A DNA stretch of 64,000 nucleotides from Temperatibacter sp965603205 (GTDB lineage Bacteria; Pseudomonadota; Alphaproteobacteria; Sphingomonadales; Kordiimonadaceae): assembly GCA_965603205.1 (NCBI GenBank), contig CBFDCC010000002.1, positions 239,910 to 303,909 on the forward strand. The letters are read 5' to 3'. This document shows, in pieces, positions 52,601 through 62,248 of the stretch. The first letter of the stretch is position 1; each line of letters begins with the position of its first letter. The notes below the pieces were generated by a model. It saw only the letters and a program-made list of their open reading frames with translations. It ran no database searches and had not been told where the DNA came from. Position numbers and translations under genes: made by a program.

Positions 52601-54574
52601 TTAGAACCTGTAGCGAAGAGTGATTTGGAACTCATCTTCTCTACTTGCCATACCAAGAGGGCCTGCACGGAAGCGACCAAGTGGCTCAAAACCAGCTAGA
52701 CCAACTGAACCAGACTGGAATGGATCACCATGGAAAGGTGTTGCTGTGAATGGTCCCCATGGATTACAAGAGCGACAATCATCAAATTGGTTAGCACCTT
52801 TACCAAATTTGATATTTGCACCAACCATCAGGCGCCAGCTATCATTGATTAACCAATCAATAGATGGAGCAATGGTGCCTGTTTTTGCACGCAAATCATA
52901 AGCTGTGATAATTTGTGGACTTAGGCGATTTTGCATCCACCAACCCTTTATCAACAAGGTGCCTGTCCAATTATCTTTCCAGTCAGGAATACCCGCCATA
53001 CCAAAACCAGGTGCGCCAGCGAGCGAACCAGCTGTTTCAGTAAGTTGGTGATCTAATATATGCTGACCAAACACCTGAGCCGAAACTAAGAAGGCTTTAT
53101 TGCGGTTTAAGGATGGGATGGATATATCGCGGTCCCAACCAACAACATAACGTAGGACGTTAGATTTTGAGAATAGCTTTGGATCAAGCGTATTGGCAAA
53201 TTCTTCACCTGATGTATAGGCAGCTTCAATACGGAATACAGATTCAATATCATCAGCATAAATATCTAATGAACCACCAACAAGGTGAATACGCGGGAAC
53301 TCAATATCAAAGGCAATTAAATGCGGATATTGTTTTACTTCACCCGTGAAGTTGTTCATTGCCGCAGGACCCACAGAACCACCGTGAAGTGATGGTAGCT
53401 GGCTAAGGTATGTTAGATAGTTAACAGAAAAACCAACACCAGACTTAACACCCTCAACCTTTAGGCCAAGTTGTGTGTTATCAAGGCTCCACTTAGGCAT
53501 ATTAGCACCGCGGATACCAATTGAACCTGGAGCAAAATCAGTTGCTGCAAGACCCGTCGTACCCGGTACAGGTAGACCAGCAAAGTTGGCTACCGTACAA
53601 CCGTTATCCCAACAATTTTTCATGCCGCGGAAGAAACCACCAGCACCCAAAATTTGATAAGGCATGCCGCCTTGACCTAGCGTATTAGGACGGAATTTAT
53701 CAAAGTTCCAAACAACATTGAAGTTAAGATCTTCAAAAGACCCAACACCACCCATGCGGTATTCCATATTAAGTATCCACTGTGGGATACGAATATCTTC
53801 TAACTCGTCATAAATATTTTGGCGAGAGTAATCAACGGGGTTAATCACATCAAGAACACGGAACAAATCTGTACGACCCCAGACCACCTGTTGGCGACCA
53901 AGTCTTATATTAAGTTCGCTACCGCTATCCATTGGAATACTACCGTCTATATAGGCTTCTCTTAAGAAGTCCATGCGGCTGTTAAATTCCGTATATCTAA
54001 GCTCATTGAGCGAAGCGTCCATATATCCTGGAATACAGCCTCGTGAATCTATATTACAGGGGCGCACGGGCACACCAAAACCAACACCACCAGCCGTTGG
54101 GTGGCTATCAGCGCCAAGTACCATAAGGCCGTCATTAGGGTTTTGTGTCGTATCAAAGCCAAAGAAAGCAAGACCAGTTGAGACTAAACCTCCACCATGA
54201 GGCACCTCTGGAGGGCCTGCGGAAAATGTACTTTGCAGATTAATCGGGCCGCCAGCATTTTTACCAAAATCCTTGTCATTCAGATCATATGCCGCGTCGT
54301 AAGAACCACGAAATGTAACATTAAGTGAAAAATCTGAGAAAAGACTAGATGTCTCCATCTGCTTGGTAAATTCCATCTGGAATGTATTTCTAGACTTTAC
54401 CAGCCCTACATCTTTTCTGAAAAATGTGGCATTTTCTACAAAACCATTCCATTCCAGAGTCCCATCTTCTGAAACCTCGGCCTGAACGCTGCTAAGCGAT
54501 GTACAGGACATCGCGGTCGCAATGGTCATCAAAGCCGCTTTCTTTCCTATATGTCGTTTATTGATTTTAGTCAT
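52601..54574 (-). CDS. DUF1302 outer-membrane beta-barrel protein
   Basis: 657 residues from ATG 54,574, behind GGGAGGAGC, which starts a signal peptide (MTKINKRHIGKKAALMTIAT then SSVQAEV). The body has amphipathic barrel text (GRQQVVWGRTDLFRVLDVIN, RIPQWILNMEY) and ends ITLRYRF with a terminal Phe, the BAM signal. DUF1302 proteins are predicted outer-membrane channels. It lies 37 bp before DUF1329 and 64 bp after the RND gene. A passage for aromatic substrate through the outer membrane fits the context. Confidence 0.9.
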   Translation of the reverse strand: MTKINKRHIGKKAALMTIATAMSCTSLSSVQAEVSEDGTLEWNGFVENATFFRKDVGLVKSRNTFQMEFTKQMETSSLFSDFSLNVTFRGSYDAAYDLNDKDFGKNAGGPINLQSTFSAGPPEVPHGGGLVSTGLAFFGFDTTQNPNDGLMVLGADSHPTAGGVGFGVPVRPCNIDSRGCIPGYMDASLNELRYTEFNSRMDFLREAYIDGSIPMDSGSELNIRLGRQQVVWGRTDLFRVLDVINPVDYSRQNIYDELEDIRIPQWILNMEYRMGGVGSFEDLNFNVVWNFDKFRPNTLGQGGMPYQILGAGGFFRGMKNCWDNGCTVANFAGLPVPGTTGLAATDFAPGSIGIRGANMPKWSLDNTQLGLKVEGVKSGVGFSVNYLTYLSQLPSLHGGSVGPAAMNNFTGEVKQYPHLIAFDIEFPRIHLVGGSLDIYADDIESVFRIEAAYTSGEEFANTLDPKLFSKSNVLRYVVGWDRDISIPSLNRNKAFLVSAQVFGQHILDHQLTETAGSLAGAPGFGMAGIPDWKDNWTGTLLIKGWWMQNRLSPQIITAYDLRAKTGTIAPSIDWLINDSWRLMVGANIKFGKGANQFDDCRSCNPWGPFTATPFHGDPFQSGSVGLAGFEPLGRFRAGPLGMASREDEFQITLRYRF

Positions 54575-54638
54575 TACTGCTCCTCCCTTAGTAAATGTAA
54601 AGTATCTACTGCCCACTATTGGGTCGTCCATTTGCTGC

Positions 54639-57020
54639 CTAAGCAGCATGTTTTGCCTCAATTACTCCGTCTACAATTTCTATGTCTGTGATAAATTTGG
54701 GTTTGAATATTGCGATCCAGCTTGGCACGATAAACAGCGAAGCCACCATGTTGAACACCAGCATAACAACAAGCAGGAACGCAGCGTCTGATTGAAAGCG
54801 AAGGTCTGACAAAAAGACCCACATCACCACGCCTAATATAAGCGCGCCAGCGGTCACACAGACTGCTAGGCCTGTTGTGCTAATAGCGCTTACAATCGCA
54901 GTTTTTAGACAGTTCGTTTTTAAGATTTCTTCACGAATACGGTCCATAATATAGATTGAGTAATCAATCCCCACACCAATGCCCACCGCAATAATCGGTA
55001 CGGTATTCACATTGATACCAATATTCATTATCCCCATGTAGCCATAGCTAAGAATAGTGGCAAATGACATTGCAAGGAACATCAACCAACCTGCGTGCAA
55101 GGACCCATAGAAGAAGGTTACAAACAAGAAAATGAGTACAAGGACTGAAGGTACTACAATCCTGTTTGTCTCAAAAACTGCTTCATTAATCGCTGCTGTC
55201 ACACCGATAATGCCGCCCGCCAGATGATAACTAAGACCCTCTACATCATCGCCTTTTTCGGCAATCCAGCTTTTAACCATATGAATGGCGCGTCGAATTG
55301 TCTCACCCTGATGATCTTTATAATAAAAGACCATATTGGCGTCTGTTTCCTCTGGATTGACAAACTCCTTTAAGGCGCCTGGTACAGGGCTAGAGGCCAT
55401 ATAGGCAAACATCAATCCACCCACATAATATTCATCATGCGGCACCTGTATAAAACGAGGGTCATTATTATGGAGTAGCCTATTCACTTGCTTGATCAGA
55501 TCAGGCAAACCCTTAGCGCCACCAAGATCAGGGTCATTAAGCATATAGGTTTGAAAATCCTCTAAGGACTTAATGACTTCAGGCTTTTTCAAGCCCCCTT
55601 TTTCCTCAGTGCGTGCAATAATATACAGCTCTTCAGATCCTGGAAAGCTACTATTAATTGCTGAGGAAGATAGATTGTAATCATGATCGGGATACAGAAG
55701 GGGACTACCCGGCTCCGCCTCACCAATTTTCACGGATGTACTATGGTAGCCACCGATCATAAAGCAGACGACTGTTAGGCCCAAAATCATCTTAGCACTT
55801 CGTGTAGTTGAGACGAACCTGCCAATTTTAGGGAGGAATTGACGCACCCAACCTTCGCGGAGTTCAGACTTTTTCGGTTGAGGCAACACAGACAATAAAG
55901 TCGGTACCAAGATCAATACATTGACAATAACGCACAAGGCCCAGATCGAAGCATAATATGACAGCTTTGTATTAATGGGGATTGACCCCAAGGAGATAAG
56001 CAATAAGCCAACAGCATCGGATATAACCCCAAGTGACCCAGGGCGGAACAAACTATCAAAGGTGGCGCGCGCGGCCTCACGGCCGTTACCACACTGTGAA
56101 AACTCGTCGTAATATCGCTCGACTATCTGAATGCCATGCGACATAGCGCGAGCAGAAATCAAGAAGGGTATCACGAGGGTTAAAGGGTCTAAATTATAGC
56201 CAAGCAGTGATAAAATTCCAATCCCCCAGATGGAGGATACTACGATGCCAAGCATGGGGATTAATACGCCGTACAAGCGTCTAAAATAGGCCATCAACAA
56301 CACAAACATAAAGATGATTGTAAAAAGGAAAATCTGTAAAATCTGTGACATGTAGGTATAGACCCAACCCACGAGAACGGGCTGACCCGTTACATGAATT
56401 TTAACGCCGTCCATCGCCTCTGCGGCGCGAAAATCCTGAATTTTGCTGAATGTAAGCTCATAATCCAACGCACCTTCATTTAACTGCCCTTTGATGAGCG
56501 CTGATTTAAGATCAGGTGAGACCATAAGGCCATAAACACGAGGGTTTGCCAGAACTGCGTTGCGCATTTCAGCCATTTCCTCATCGTTTAATATAGCACG
56601 TTTTGTAGGGTCATAATAAGGCTCAGAAACGATTGAGCCTTCTTCTGACAGCCATGTCTTGCGCGATGCACGATGTGTTAGGCTTGATACCAAATTATGG
56701 TTAATCGCTGGCAGATTATCAACAGCCTGTGTCAAGCGGTGAATGAGCCCAAGTACTTTATTGTTAAAAATGGTGCCCTCGCTAACCTCAACACCCACAA
56801 CAACTACATTAGCCCCACCAAAGGTATCTCTAATACCGTTATGAAGCTGAATATAGGGATGCTCCTGCGGCAGAAGGTCTGCGAAGTCCGAATACATTTT
56901 CACACCCGGGATTTGTGCGGCAAAAAAGATCGTAATCGCCAGCATCAGCCCCAATATAATTTTAGGGTATTGAAAGAGATGATCATCTAAACCTTTCAGA
57001 AAGTGTGTGTATTTAGACAT
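54639..57020 (-). CDS. RND-superfamily (MmpL/HAE-type) transporter
   Basis: 793 residues, two repeats of six membrane segments with large periplasmic loops. Typical segments: FADLLPQEHPYIQLHNGIRD, FSSITTGL-like SAISTTGLAVC, and GVGIGVDYSIYIMDRIREEI with the Asp of the proton path. Shorter than AcrB-type efflux pumps and closer to the hydrophobe/lipid transporter branch. It stands between the lipoprotein and DUF1302 genes, suggesting an envelope-spanning complex. Direction (uptake or efflux) cannot be told. It is under the sigma54 promoter at 58,145. Confidence 0.9.
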   Translation of the reverse strand: MSKYTHFLKGLDDHLFQYPKIILGLMLAITIFFAAQIPGVKMYSDFADLLPQEHPYIQLHNGIRDTFGGANVVVVGVEVSEGTIFNNKVLGLIHRLTQAVDNLPAINHNLVSSLTHRASRKTWLSEEGSIVSEPYYDPTKRAILNDEEMAEMRNAVLANPRVYGLMVSPDLKSALIKGQLNEGALDYELTFSKIQDFRAAEAMDGVKIHVTGQPVLVGWVYTYMSQILQIFLFTIIFMFVLLMAYFRRLYGVLIPMLGIVVSSIWGIGILSLLGYNLDPLTLVIPFLISARAMSHGIQIVERYYDEFSQCGNGREAARATFDSLFRPGSLGVISDAVGLLLISLGSIPINTKLSYYASIWALCVIVNVLILVPTLLSVLPQPKKSELREGWVRQFLPKIGRFVSTTRSAKMILGLTVVCFMIGGYHSTSVKIGEAEPGSPLLYPDHDYNLSSSAINSSFPGSEELYIIARTEEKGGLKKPEVIKSLEDFQTYMLNDPDLGGAKGLPDLIKQVNRLLHNNDPRFIQVPHDEYYVGGLMFAYMASSPVPGALKEFVNPEETDANMVFYYKDHQGETIRRAIHMVKSWIAEKGDDVEGLSYHLAGGIIGVTAAINEAVFETNRIVVPSVLVLIFLFVTFFYGSLHAGWLMFLAMSFATILSYGYMGIMNIGINVNTVPIIAVGIGVGIDYSIYIMDRIREEILKTNCLKTAIVSAISTTGLAVCVTAGALILGVVMWVFLSDLRFQSDAAFLLVVMLVFNMVASLFIVPSWIAIFKPKFITDIEIVDGVIEAKHAA

Positions 57021-57038
57021 AAATGAGGTCCTCTAAAC

Positions 57039-58055
57039 TTAATTATTTTGAGAGAGTGTTGGCGTGATCTGCTGGCTATCCACCACCTTGATCAAACCAC
57101 CACCGCCAGCGATTAATAAATTTTCATGATCTAACACAAGGGCCGCGCGCAAATAACCAAAGCCCATATTGAGATCAACAGCAGTCCATTTTGATCCCGT
57201 TAATACGAGAACCGTACCCTGCTCACCAACGGCGTATATTTCACCATTTATCTCAACCATATTATAAATGGGTGCCACAGTGCCTGTATCTTGGCGCTGC
57301 CATGATCCACCACCATCTTCAGTGGCATAAATAATACCCGTCAGACCACCAACCCAGCCTTTATCGACTGAGGCAAAATGTGATGCCATTGGATAAAATT
57401 CGCTGGCAATAGGGTTTTGAAAATCCCATGTCTCACCACCATTAGATGTTTTATAAACTGTTCCAAACTCACCCGTTATAAAAGCTGTTTCATTATTAAC
57501 AAATTGGATTTTACTGAACATTGCGTCTTCTTGGATTGACTGATCCTGCCAGCTATCACCACCATCTTCACTTTTTAAAATTAAGGTGAAACTACCAACA
57601 ACCCAGATATTACCTTTTGCGTCACAAGTAAGGTCCAGCACCTCTTCTTCTGTGGTGATCGCTTTTGATATCCAACCTGTTGCTTTAGCGCCCGCAATCC
57701 AGATCTTTCGATCAGCGTCAAGCGCTACAAACTGACTATCCCCACAAGTCTCAATATCAACCAATGTGGGATAGGATGTGGATGTATCGCCTGGCAACGC
57801 ATTACGCTTCCAATTAACGCCATTATTTATGGAGCTAAGAATTGTACCGCGGTTACCGATCACTACTGTAGTAGTGTCAGATTTTGCGGCATCCAAATAA
57901 TGGTCATATCGGGCAATTGATGATTTTTCAGCCTCATCGACCTTTGATAGATCCAATTTTGCTTCACAGCCTGTTAGAATAATTGCAAGCGCAGCAACCA
58001 TACTCGCCAAAATTCTAAAATTCTGACACTTCCCCCGAAAATTCGCTTCCCTCAA
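57039..58055 (-). CDS. Ycf48-like (BNR/YCF48 repeat) lipoprotein
   Basis: 338 residues with a TTG start (GGGAG 9 bases upstream; no in-frame ATG precedes it). Signal peptide with lipobox IILTGC, then a six- or seven-bladed propeller of Ycf48 repeats with SEDGGDSWQ, SNGGETWDF and TEDGGGSWQRQ at blade ends. Ycf48-type propellers help to assemble membrane complexes. First gene of the four-gene transport operon, about 90 bp past a sigma54 promoter. Probably anchored in the outer or inner membrane facing the periplasm, organising the RND/DUF1302/DUF1329 complex. Confidence 0.87.
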   Translation of the reverse strand: MREANFRGKCQNFRILASMVAALAIILTGCEAKLDLSKVDEAEKSSIARYDHYLDAAKSDTTTVVIGNRGTILSSINNGVNWKRNALPGDTSTSYPTLVDIETCGDSQFVALDADRKIWIAGAKATGWISKAITTEEEVLDLTCDAKGNIWVVGSFTLILKSEDGGDSWQDQSIQEDAMFSKIQFVNNETAFITGEFGTVYKTSNGGETWDFQNPIASEFYPMASHFASVDKGWVGGLTGIIYATEDGGGSWQRQDTGTVAPIYNMVEINGEIYAVGEQGTVLVLTGSKWTAVDLNMGFGYLRAALVLDHENLLIAGGGGLIKVVDSQQITPTLSQNN

Positions 58056-58144
58056 CGTTTAATGCTCCCATATCCCACGTCTCATTATGCTTAATAATCT
58101 GCGCCTAAATTGCATTATTTGATCAAGCCCCTTAGTCCCTTTAC

Positions 58145-58161
58145 AGCAAGTCATGTGCCAA
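58145..58161 (-). promoter_or_regulatory. Sigma54 (-24/-12) promoter of the transport operon
   Basis: On the minus strand: TTGGCACATGACTTGCT, an almost perfect match to TTGGCAC-N5-TTGCW. It lies 90 bp before the Ycf48-like gene and is divergent to the sigma54 activator gene. Confidence 0.92.
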
Positions 58162-58427
58162 AATAGGTGCGCAGGAGATTCTACGAAAACACTACAAAAT
58201 ATGTATGGGTTATATAGTTAAAATTAATCAATAACTTCAGATAGTTACAATGTGTGAAATTTTTGAACTTTTGAAACATAGTTAATTAAATCCTAATAGG
58301 TCAGCATTTAGGGATTTATCATATGGTAAACTTTAAAATTAAATTGCTTGAATTTTATTGATTATATAATAAAATGTCCGAAATTAACCTAATGGGCATA
58401 TGAATATTTTAACTTAAATATTTTGGA
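58162..58427. promoter_or_regulatory. AT-rich divergent region upstream of the sigma54 activator
   Basis: 266 bp, very AT-rich, between the -24 element and the activator's ATG. It should contain the activator's own promoter and the upstream activating sequences, but I see no clear copy of the XylR/DmpR 16-bp palindrome. Confidence 0.5.
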
Positions 58428-60242
58428 ATGTTTTCTCGCTCATACCTGATGGGAATTAAAGCCATGGCATCACCTACTAACCAAAACGAATACTCCTCTT
58501 TAAAGCAAATCACAGAGGGTGACGGCCCTATTCTTGGTTTGCCCGATTTTCACGATCTTTCAGACCGTTTGAAATTCTCCCCTCAGGATGGGCGTATATG
58601 GTTAGATGATGTGCGCATGATGATGCTGCATGCAACCTCAATGGGGGCGCTCAGAACAGAATTGATTGAATCACTAGGCATTAACAAGGCCAGAGCCCTA
58701 CTCACGCGCATGGGATATGTATCAGGTGCTCAAGATGCTGAGCTTGCGACTAAAATGCGACCAAATGCTGATTTTTATGATGTATTTTCCGTCGGCCCCC
58801 AGCTTCACGCGTTGGAAGGCATCGTGCTGGTTGAGCCTGTGAAGCTAGAGGCTGATGTAGCAAAGGGGGAATTTTACGGTGAGTTTTTATGGCATGACAG
58901 TATAGAGGATGAAATGCACATAGAGAAATACGGCGTAGGCAATGAGGCTGTTTGTTGGATGCAAATTGGTTATGCTAGTGGATATACATCTGTATTCATG
59001 GGACGCCCAATTGCCTATAAAGAAGTTGAATGTCGCGCCATGGGCCATGCTAACTGTCGCATCATTGGCAAGCCTGTTGATGAATGGGATGATATCGAGG
59101 AAGAACTGGCCTTCATGCAGCCGCATGCCTTTGCCAATGCCGACCGAATTACCAAACCCCGCCAAGACACTGTGTCATTAAAAACAGACAAACCAACTGG
59201 TTTTAAAAATGAGTTTCACTCACAAATATCCACAAACATGGTGGGGGTATCCGCCCCTTTTAACATTGCATGCCATATGCTTGATAAAGTTTCAAAAACT
59301 GAAGCAACTGTTTTATTCCTCGGCGAATCTGGGGTGGGTAAAGAAATGTTTGCCCGCACCCTGCATCAAATAAGTGAACGCAAAGACGGCCCATACATCA
59401 CTGTTAACTGTGCTGCTATTCCTGAAAACCTGGTGGAATCAGAACTTTTTGGTGTTGAGAAAGGCGCCTTTACAGGAGCCGACAAGGCCCGTGCTGGACG
59501 GTTTGAGCGTGCAGACACAGGCACCATTTTTCTGGATGAAATAGGTACATTATCGCTCGCGGCACAGGGTAAGCTTCTTCGTGTGTTGCAAGAACGTCAA
59601 ATAGATAGAATTGGTAGCAAAAATACTGTTGATATCGACATAAGAGTCATCGCAGCAACCAATGTGGATTTAAAAGAAGAGGTGAAGGCAGGACGCTTTA
59701 GGGAGGATTTATATTTTCGTCTAAATGTCTTTCCTATTCACATCCCACCCCTGCGTGAACGCAAAGCCGATATTCCACACCTAATTAACCATTTTCTGCA
59801 AAAATATAGTTCTACTCACAAGAAAAATATCACGGGTTTTACGCCGCGCGCCATCGAGGGTTTCTTGAATTATGACTGGCCTGGTAACATTCGTGAATTA
59901 GAAAACTTGATTGAACGCGGCACTATTCTAGCCTCCAATGACGGTGCTATTGATGTGAGCCACCTTTTCACCTTTGGCGAAGAAATCACGATCCCCATAT
60001 TAGGCATTGATGCCGACGGCTCGCTGAACAACACGCCCGGAAATCAAGCCGACATGAACAATAATTCACCAGAGGCCATGAATATGATTATCGAGAGCCT
60101 GATCGACAACAATATCGGCTTAGAGAATATCGAAAAAAACCTTATTAAAACAGCGGTAGACAGAGCAGGTGGTAATTTATCTGCTGCCGCTAGAACGCTC
60201 GGCATCAGCAGACCTCAGCTTGCCTATCGTTTAAAGAAATAG
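58428..60242 (+). CDS. dmpR: Sigma54-dependent phenol-responsive activator (DmpR/XylR type)
   Basis: 604 residues, NtrC family. The N-terminal XylR_N sensory domain (about 50-130) leads to a V4R domain (about 140-215) with Cys/His in VECRAMGHANCRIIGKP, which in this family binds phenols near a zinc site. AAA+ domain: Walker A LFLGESGVGKE (about 295), GAFTGA sigma54-contact loop (about 345), Walker B TIFLDEIGTL. The C-terminal Fis HTH is NLSAAARTLGISRPQLAYRL. Divergent from one sigma54 promoter and 8.5 kb from the second, both facing away. Effector presumably phenol or a methylphenol. Start ATG 58,428 is provisional; other ATGs follow at codons 8 and 13. Confidence 0.93.
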   Translation: MFSRSYLMGIKAMASPTNQNEYSSLKQITEGDGPILGLPDFHDLSDRLKFSPQDGRIWLDDVRMMMLHATSMGALRTELIESLGINKARALLTRMGYVSGAQDAELATKMRPNADFYDVFSVGPQLHALEGIVLVEPVKLEADVAKGEFYGEFLWHDSIEDEMHIEKYGVGNEAVCWMQIGYASGYTSVFMGRPIAYKEVECRAMGHANCRIIGKPVDEWDDIEEELAFMQPHAFANADRITKPRQDTVSLKTDKPTGFKNEFHSQISTNMVGVSAPFNIACHMLDKVSKTEATVLFLGESGVGKEMFARTLHQISERKDGPYITVNCAAIPENLVESELFGVEKGAFTGADKARAGRFERADTGTIFLDEIGTLSLAAQGKLLRVLQERQIDRIGSKNTVDIDIRVIAATNVDLKEEVKAGRFREDLYFRLNVFPIHIPPLRERKADIPHLINHFLQKYSSTHKKNITGFTPRAIEGFLNYDWPGNIRELENLIERGTILASNDGAIDVSHLFTFGEEITIPILGIDADGSLNNTPGNQADMNNNSPEAMNMIIESLIDNNIGLENIEKNLIKTAVDRAGGNLSAAARTLGISRPQLAYRLKK

Positions 60243-60764
60243 TGTGTTTATTTGAGAAACAACATGAAATATTAGCACCCACCTTTGCAAAGAAACATAG
60301 CTGCAGAAAAATGTTGGATTTAATGGAGGCCCCATTGAAAGAGTCCACTTTAAGGGGGTGTATAAATACTTCACAAATTTAAGTAACTAGGTCACGACCA
60401 GTGACCGTACCGAACGACCGTGAGGCCGAGCCAATGCGAGGATCAGCCTATTTACTAGGTCACGACCAGTGACCGTACCGAACGACCGTGAGGCCGAGCT
60501 TATGCGAGGATAGCCTAAGCGTGAGCGCCGGCGATTGAGGCATAAATAAAAAAAGGCCAACAAATAATTATTCCCACTCAAGCTATACGATCCGGATTTC
60601 GTTCCAACGACTTGAGGGGAGAGACCAGCGGCTGGACGCCTAGGTCTTGGATAACATAACGGGTATTATGTTAATATGTTTGTGCATTGTTTAATTTGGT
60701 TACAGAAGAGGGTGTGCTGAGTAATTGCTCTTCAATATTCATAGGGTGGTAGACCATAAATCTA
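60243..60764. other. Gene-free region with direct repeats
   Basis: 522 bp without a supportable gene. Contains the 68-bp-period direct repeat (60,386-60,516), higher in G+C than its surroundings, then a small hairpin AACATAA / TTATGTT near 60,655. Confidence 0.5.
60386..60516. repeat. Two-copy direct repeat, period 68 bp, with internal palindrome
   Basis: Copies start at 60,386 and 60,454; the first 45 bases (ACTAGGTCACGACCAGTGAC then CGTACCGAACGACCGTGAGG and CCGAG) are identical, then ATGCGAGGAT is shared. Each copy carries GGTCAC-GACCA-GTGACC, a 6-bp inverted repeat. The composition is clearly higher in G+C than the flanks. Confidence 0.9.
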
Positions 60765-61793
60765 TTAAGTGGCAGGTAATGTTATAAACCGTAAAACAAC
60801 ATCAAAATCCATGGATTTCAAATTTATCACTTCGTTTCTTAGTGTTAATTTACTGAAAAATGGTATGTTATGCTCTCCAGTTGATCGTGGAGTATCCGCT
60901 ATTAAGTATTCAACCACCCAGCCTTCCTCATTCAATTGTGTTTGTAAAAAAGTAGCTTTCTCATCTCCGTAATTATCTCTAACTTTTTTTACAAATGCTG
61001 CCTTGAAGGAGGAACTTGTTTTTAATAGACGAGCCGAATTATGTCCTTGTTTAAAGAAATGGCTTAGTACACTAGATTTGCGGGAGCTCTTTTTTACATG
61101 AATAAGGCGTTTGTTTTCGATATCTAATAAATCACAAACCTCCACCCCCGAACCAGGTATTTCAGGTATATGCACCAATTTTGCATCCAATAACAACAAG
61201 CCGCTTTTATCTGCCCTCTCTTCATTATAACTTGCTTCTGTTTGATATAGGTATTGGCCACCTTTCCCTTTTTGTGTTCTCATAAGTGGTATGAATATAG
61301 GATCAGGAGCAGAACAAACATCTAAAAATAATGCATCTGCGGAAGCCTTCAGTTCCTCTCCAACCGCATACCATATACCTTCATTTAAAGCATACCTCTT
61401 TTCTAAAAACTGAACTGAACCAATTAATGATTTATAGACAGACCATTTAGAAAAAGCGTGGGCGCTATCTTCTTCAAAGGCTAAAACTTGATGATGATTT
61501 AAAGACTCAACTGTTAGGTCAGATAATGAATTTCCAAGTACTTGTTGATACTTTGCCACTGTCAAATCTGAAAAATAGGACCGAACATTAAGTTTAGAAA
61601 ATTTATAAGTAGCAGCTCTATCCCCAGTAATCTCAGGTAGAGACAATTCAAATTTTCCTTCCTGACCCCTTACATCATCAACCAACTCTTGGTCTAATGC
61701 ACTAATTATTGCAAAATCGGTAACAGGTGACAAAAAATCAAGCACTTTAAATTGAGTGCTTTTATAACTCTCAGAATCATAGAGAGTTAATAG
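60765..61793 (-). pseudogene. TIGR04141/DUF6119-type protein, N-terminus cut off by IS3
   Basis: The frame reads from the IS3 border (61,793) to 60,765. The first codons LLTLYDSESYKSTQFKVLDF have no start, so the 5' part is missing; the annotated GTG at 61,745 is internal. About 343 residues of a family usually around 500-600 are left. Conserved text: DLLDIENKRLIHVKKSSRKS then SVLSHFFKQGHNSARLL, plus LLLLDAKLVHIPEIPGSGVEVCD. TIGR04141 is described as sporadically distributed, and such genes tend to occur in defence or mobile islands; biochemical role uncertain. The missing part is not right of the IS3 element either, so there was a deletion. Confidence 0.78.
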
Positions 61794-61873
61794 TGTTCCC
61801 CGTCAAAGCCAATGAGACCATTTAAAGTATTTGCATAAGGGAGGGTTTTGGTCTCATCGTAATGACGTAAGGA

Positions 61874-62248
61874 ATGAAGATGAGAGTTAAACCCACTAAA
61901 TCTAAAGCGACGAAGGTCGTCAAAGACACCCGCCGCGCTAATCGTAAGCTTTACGGTGCCGAAGAGAAGATACGCATAGTGCTCGAAGGGCTGCGCGGTG
62001 AGAATAGCATTGCTGAACTGTGCCGCCAAGAAGGCATTGCCCAAAGCATGTATTACAGCTGGTCGAAAGACTTTCTTGAAGCTGGTAAGCAGCGCCTCGC
62101 TGGTGACACATTACGTGCAGCCACCACAGACGAAGTCAAAGACCTACGTAAAGAATCCCGTGATCTAAAGGAAGTGGTCGCCGAGCAAACCCTAGAGCTA
62201 CGTCTGTTTAAAAAAAGCATGATCGGGGATGGGGGAAGTCAAGAATGA
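61874..62248 (+). CDS. IS3-family transposase OrfA
   Basis: 124 residues with a basic N-terminus, an HTH (EKIRIVLEGLRGENSIAELC, RQEGIAQSMYYSWSKDF) and a leucine-rich coiled C-terminus (LRKESRDLKEVVAEQTLELR). It binds the IS ends. The stop overlaps orfB by ATGA; classical IS3 frameshifting may fuse them, though a simple reinitiation is equally possible here. Confidence 0.92.
   Translation: MKMRVKPTKSKATKVVKDTRRANRKLYGAEEKIRIVLEGLRGENSIAELCRQEGIAQSMYYSWSKDFLEAGKQRLAGDTLRAATTDEVKDLRKESRDLKEVVAEQTLELRLFKKSMIGDGGSQE

Noticed and set aside
60568..60579. TTATTCCCACTC, resembling the reverse complement of a guaA 3' end (a common island attachment site)
   Set aside because: Only 12 bases match, the preceding codon in that frame is a stop, and no integrase or second copy is seen.
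60387..60581. Minus-strand ORF of 64 codons across the direct repeats
   Set aside because: The frame arises from the repeated DNA; no start signal and no protein likeness.
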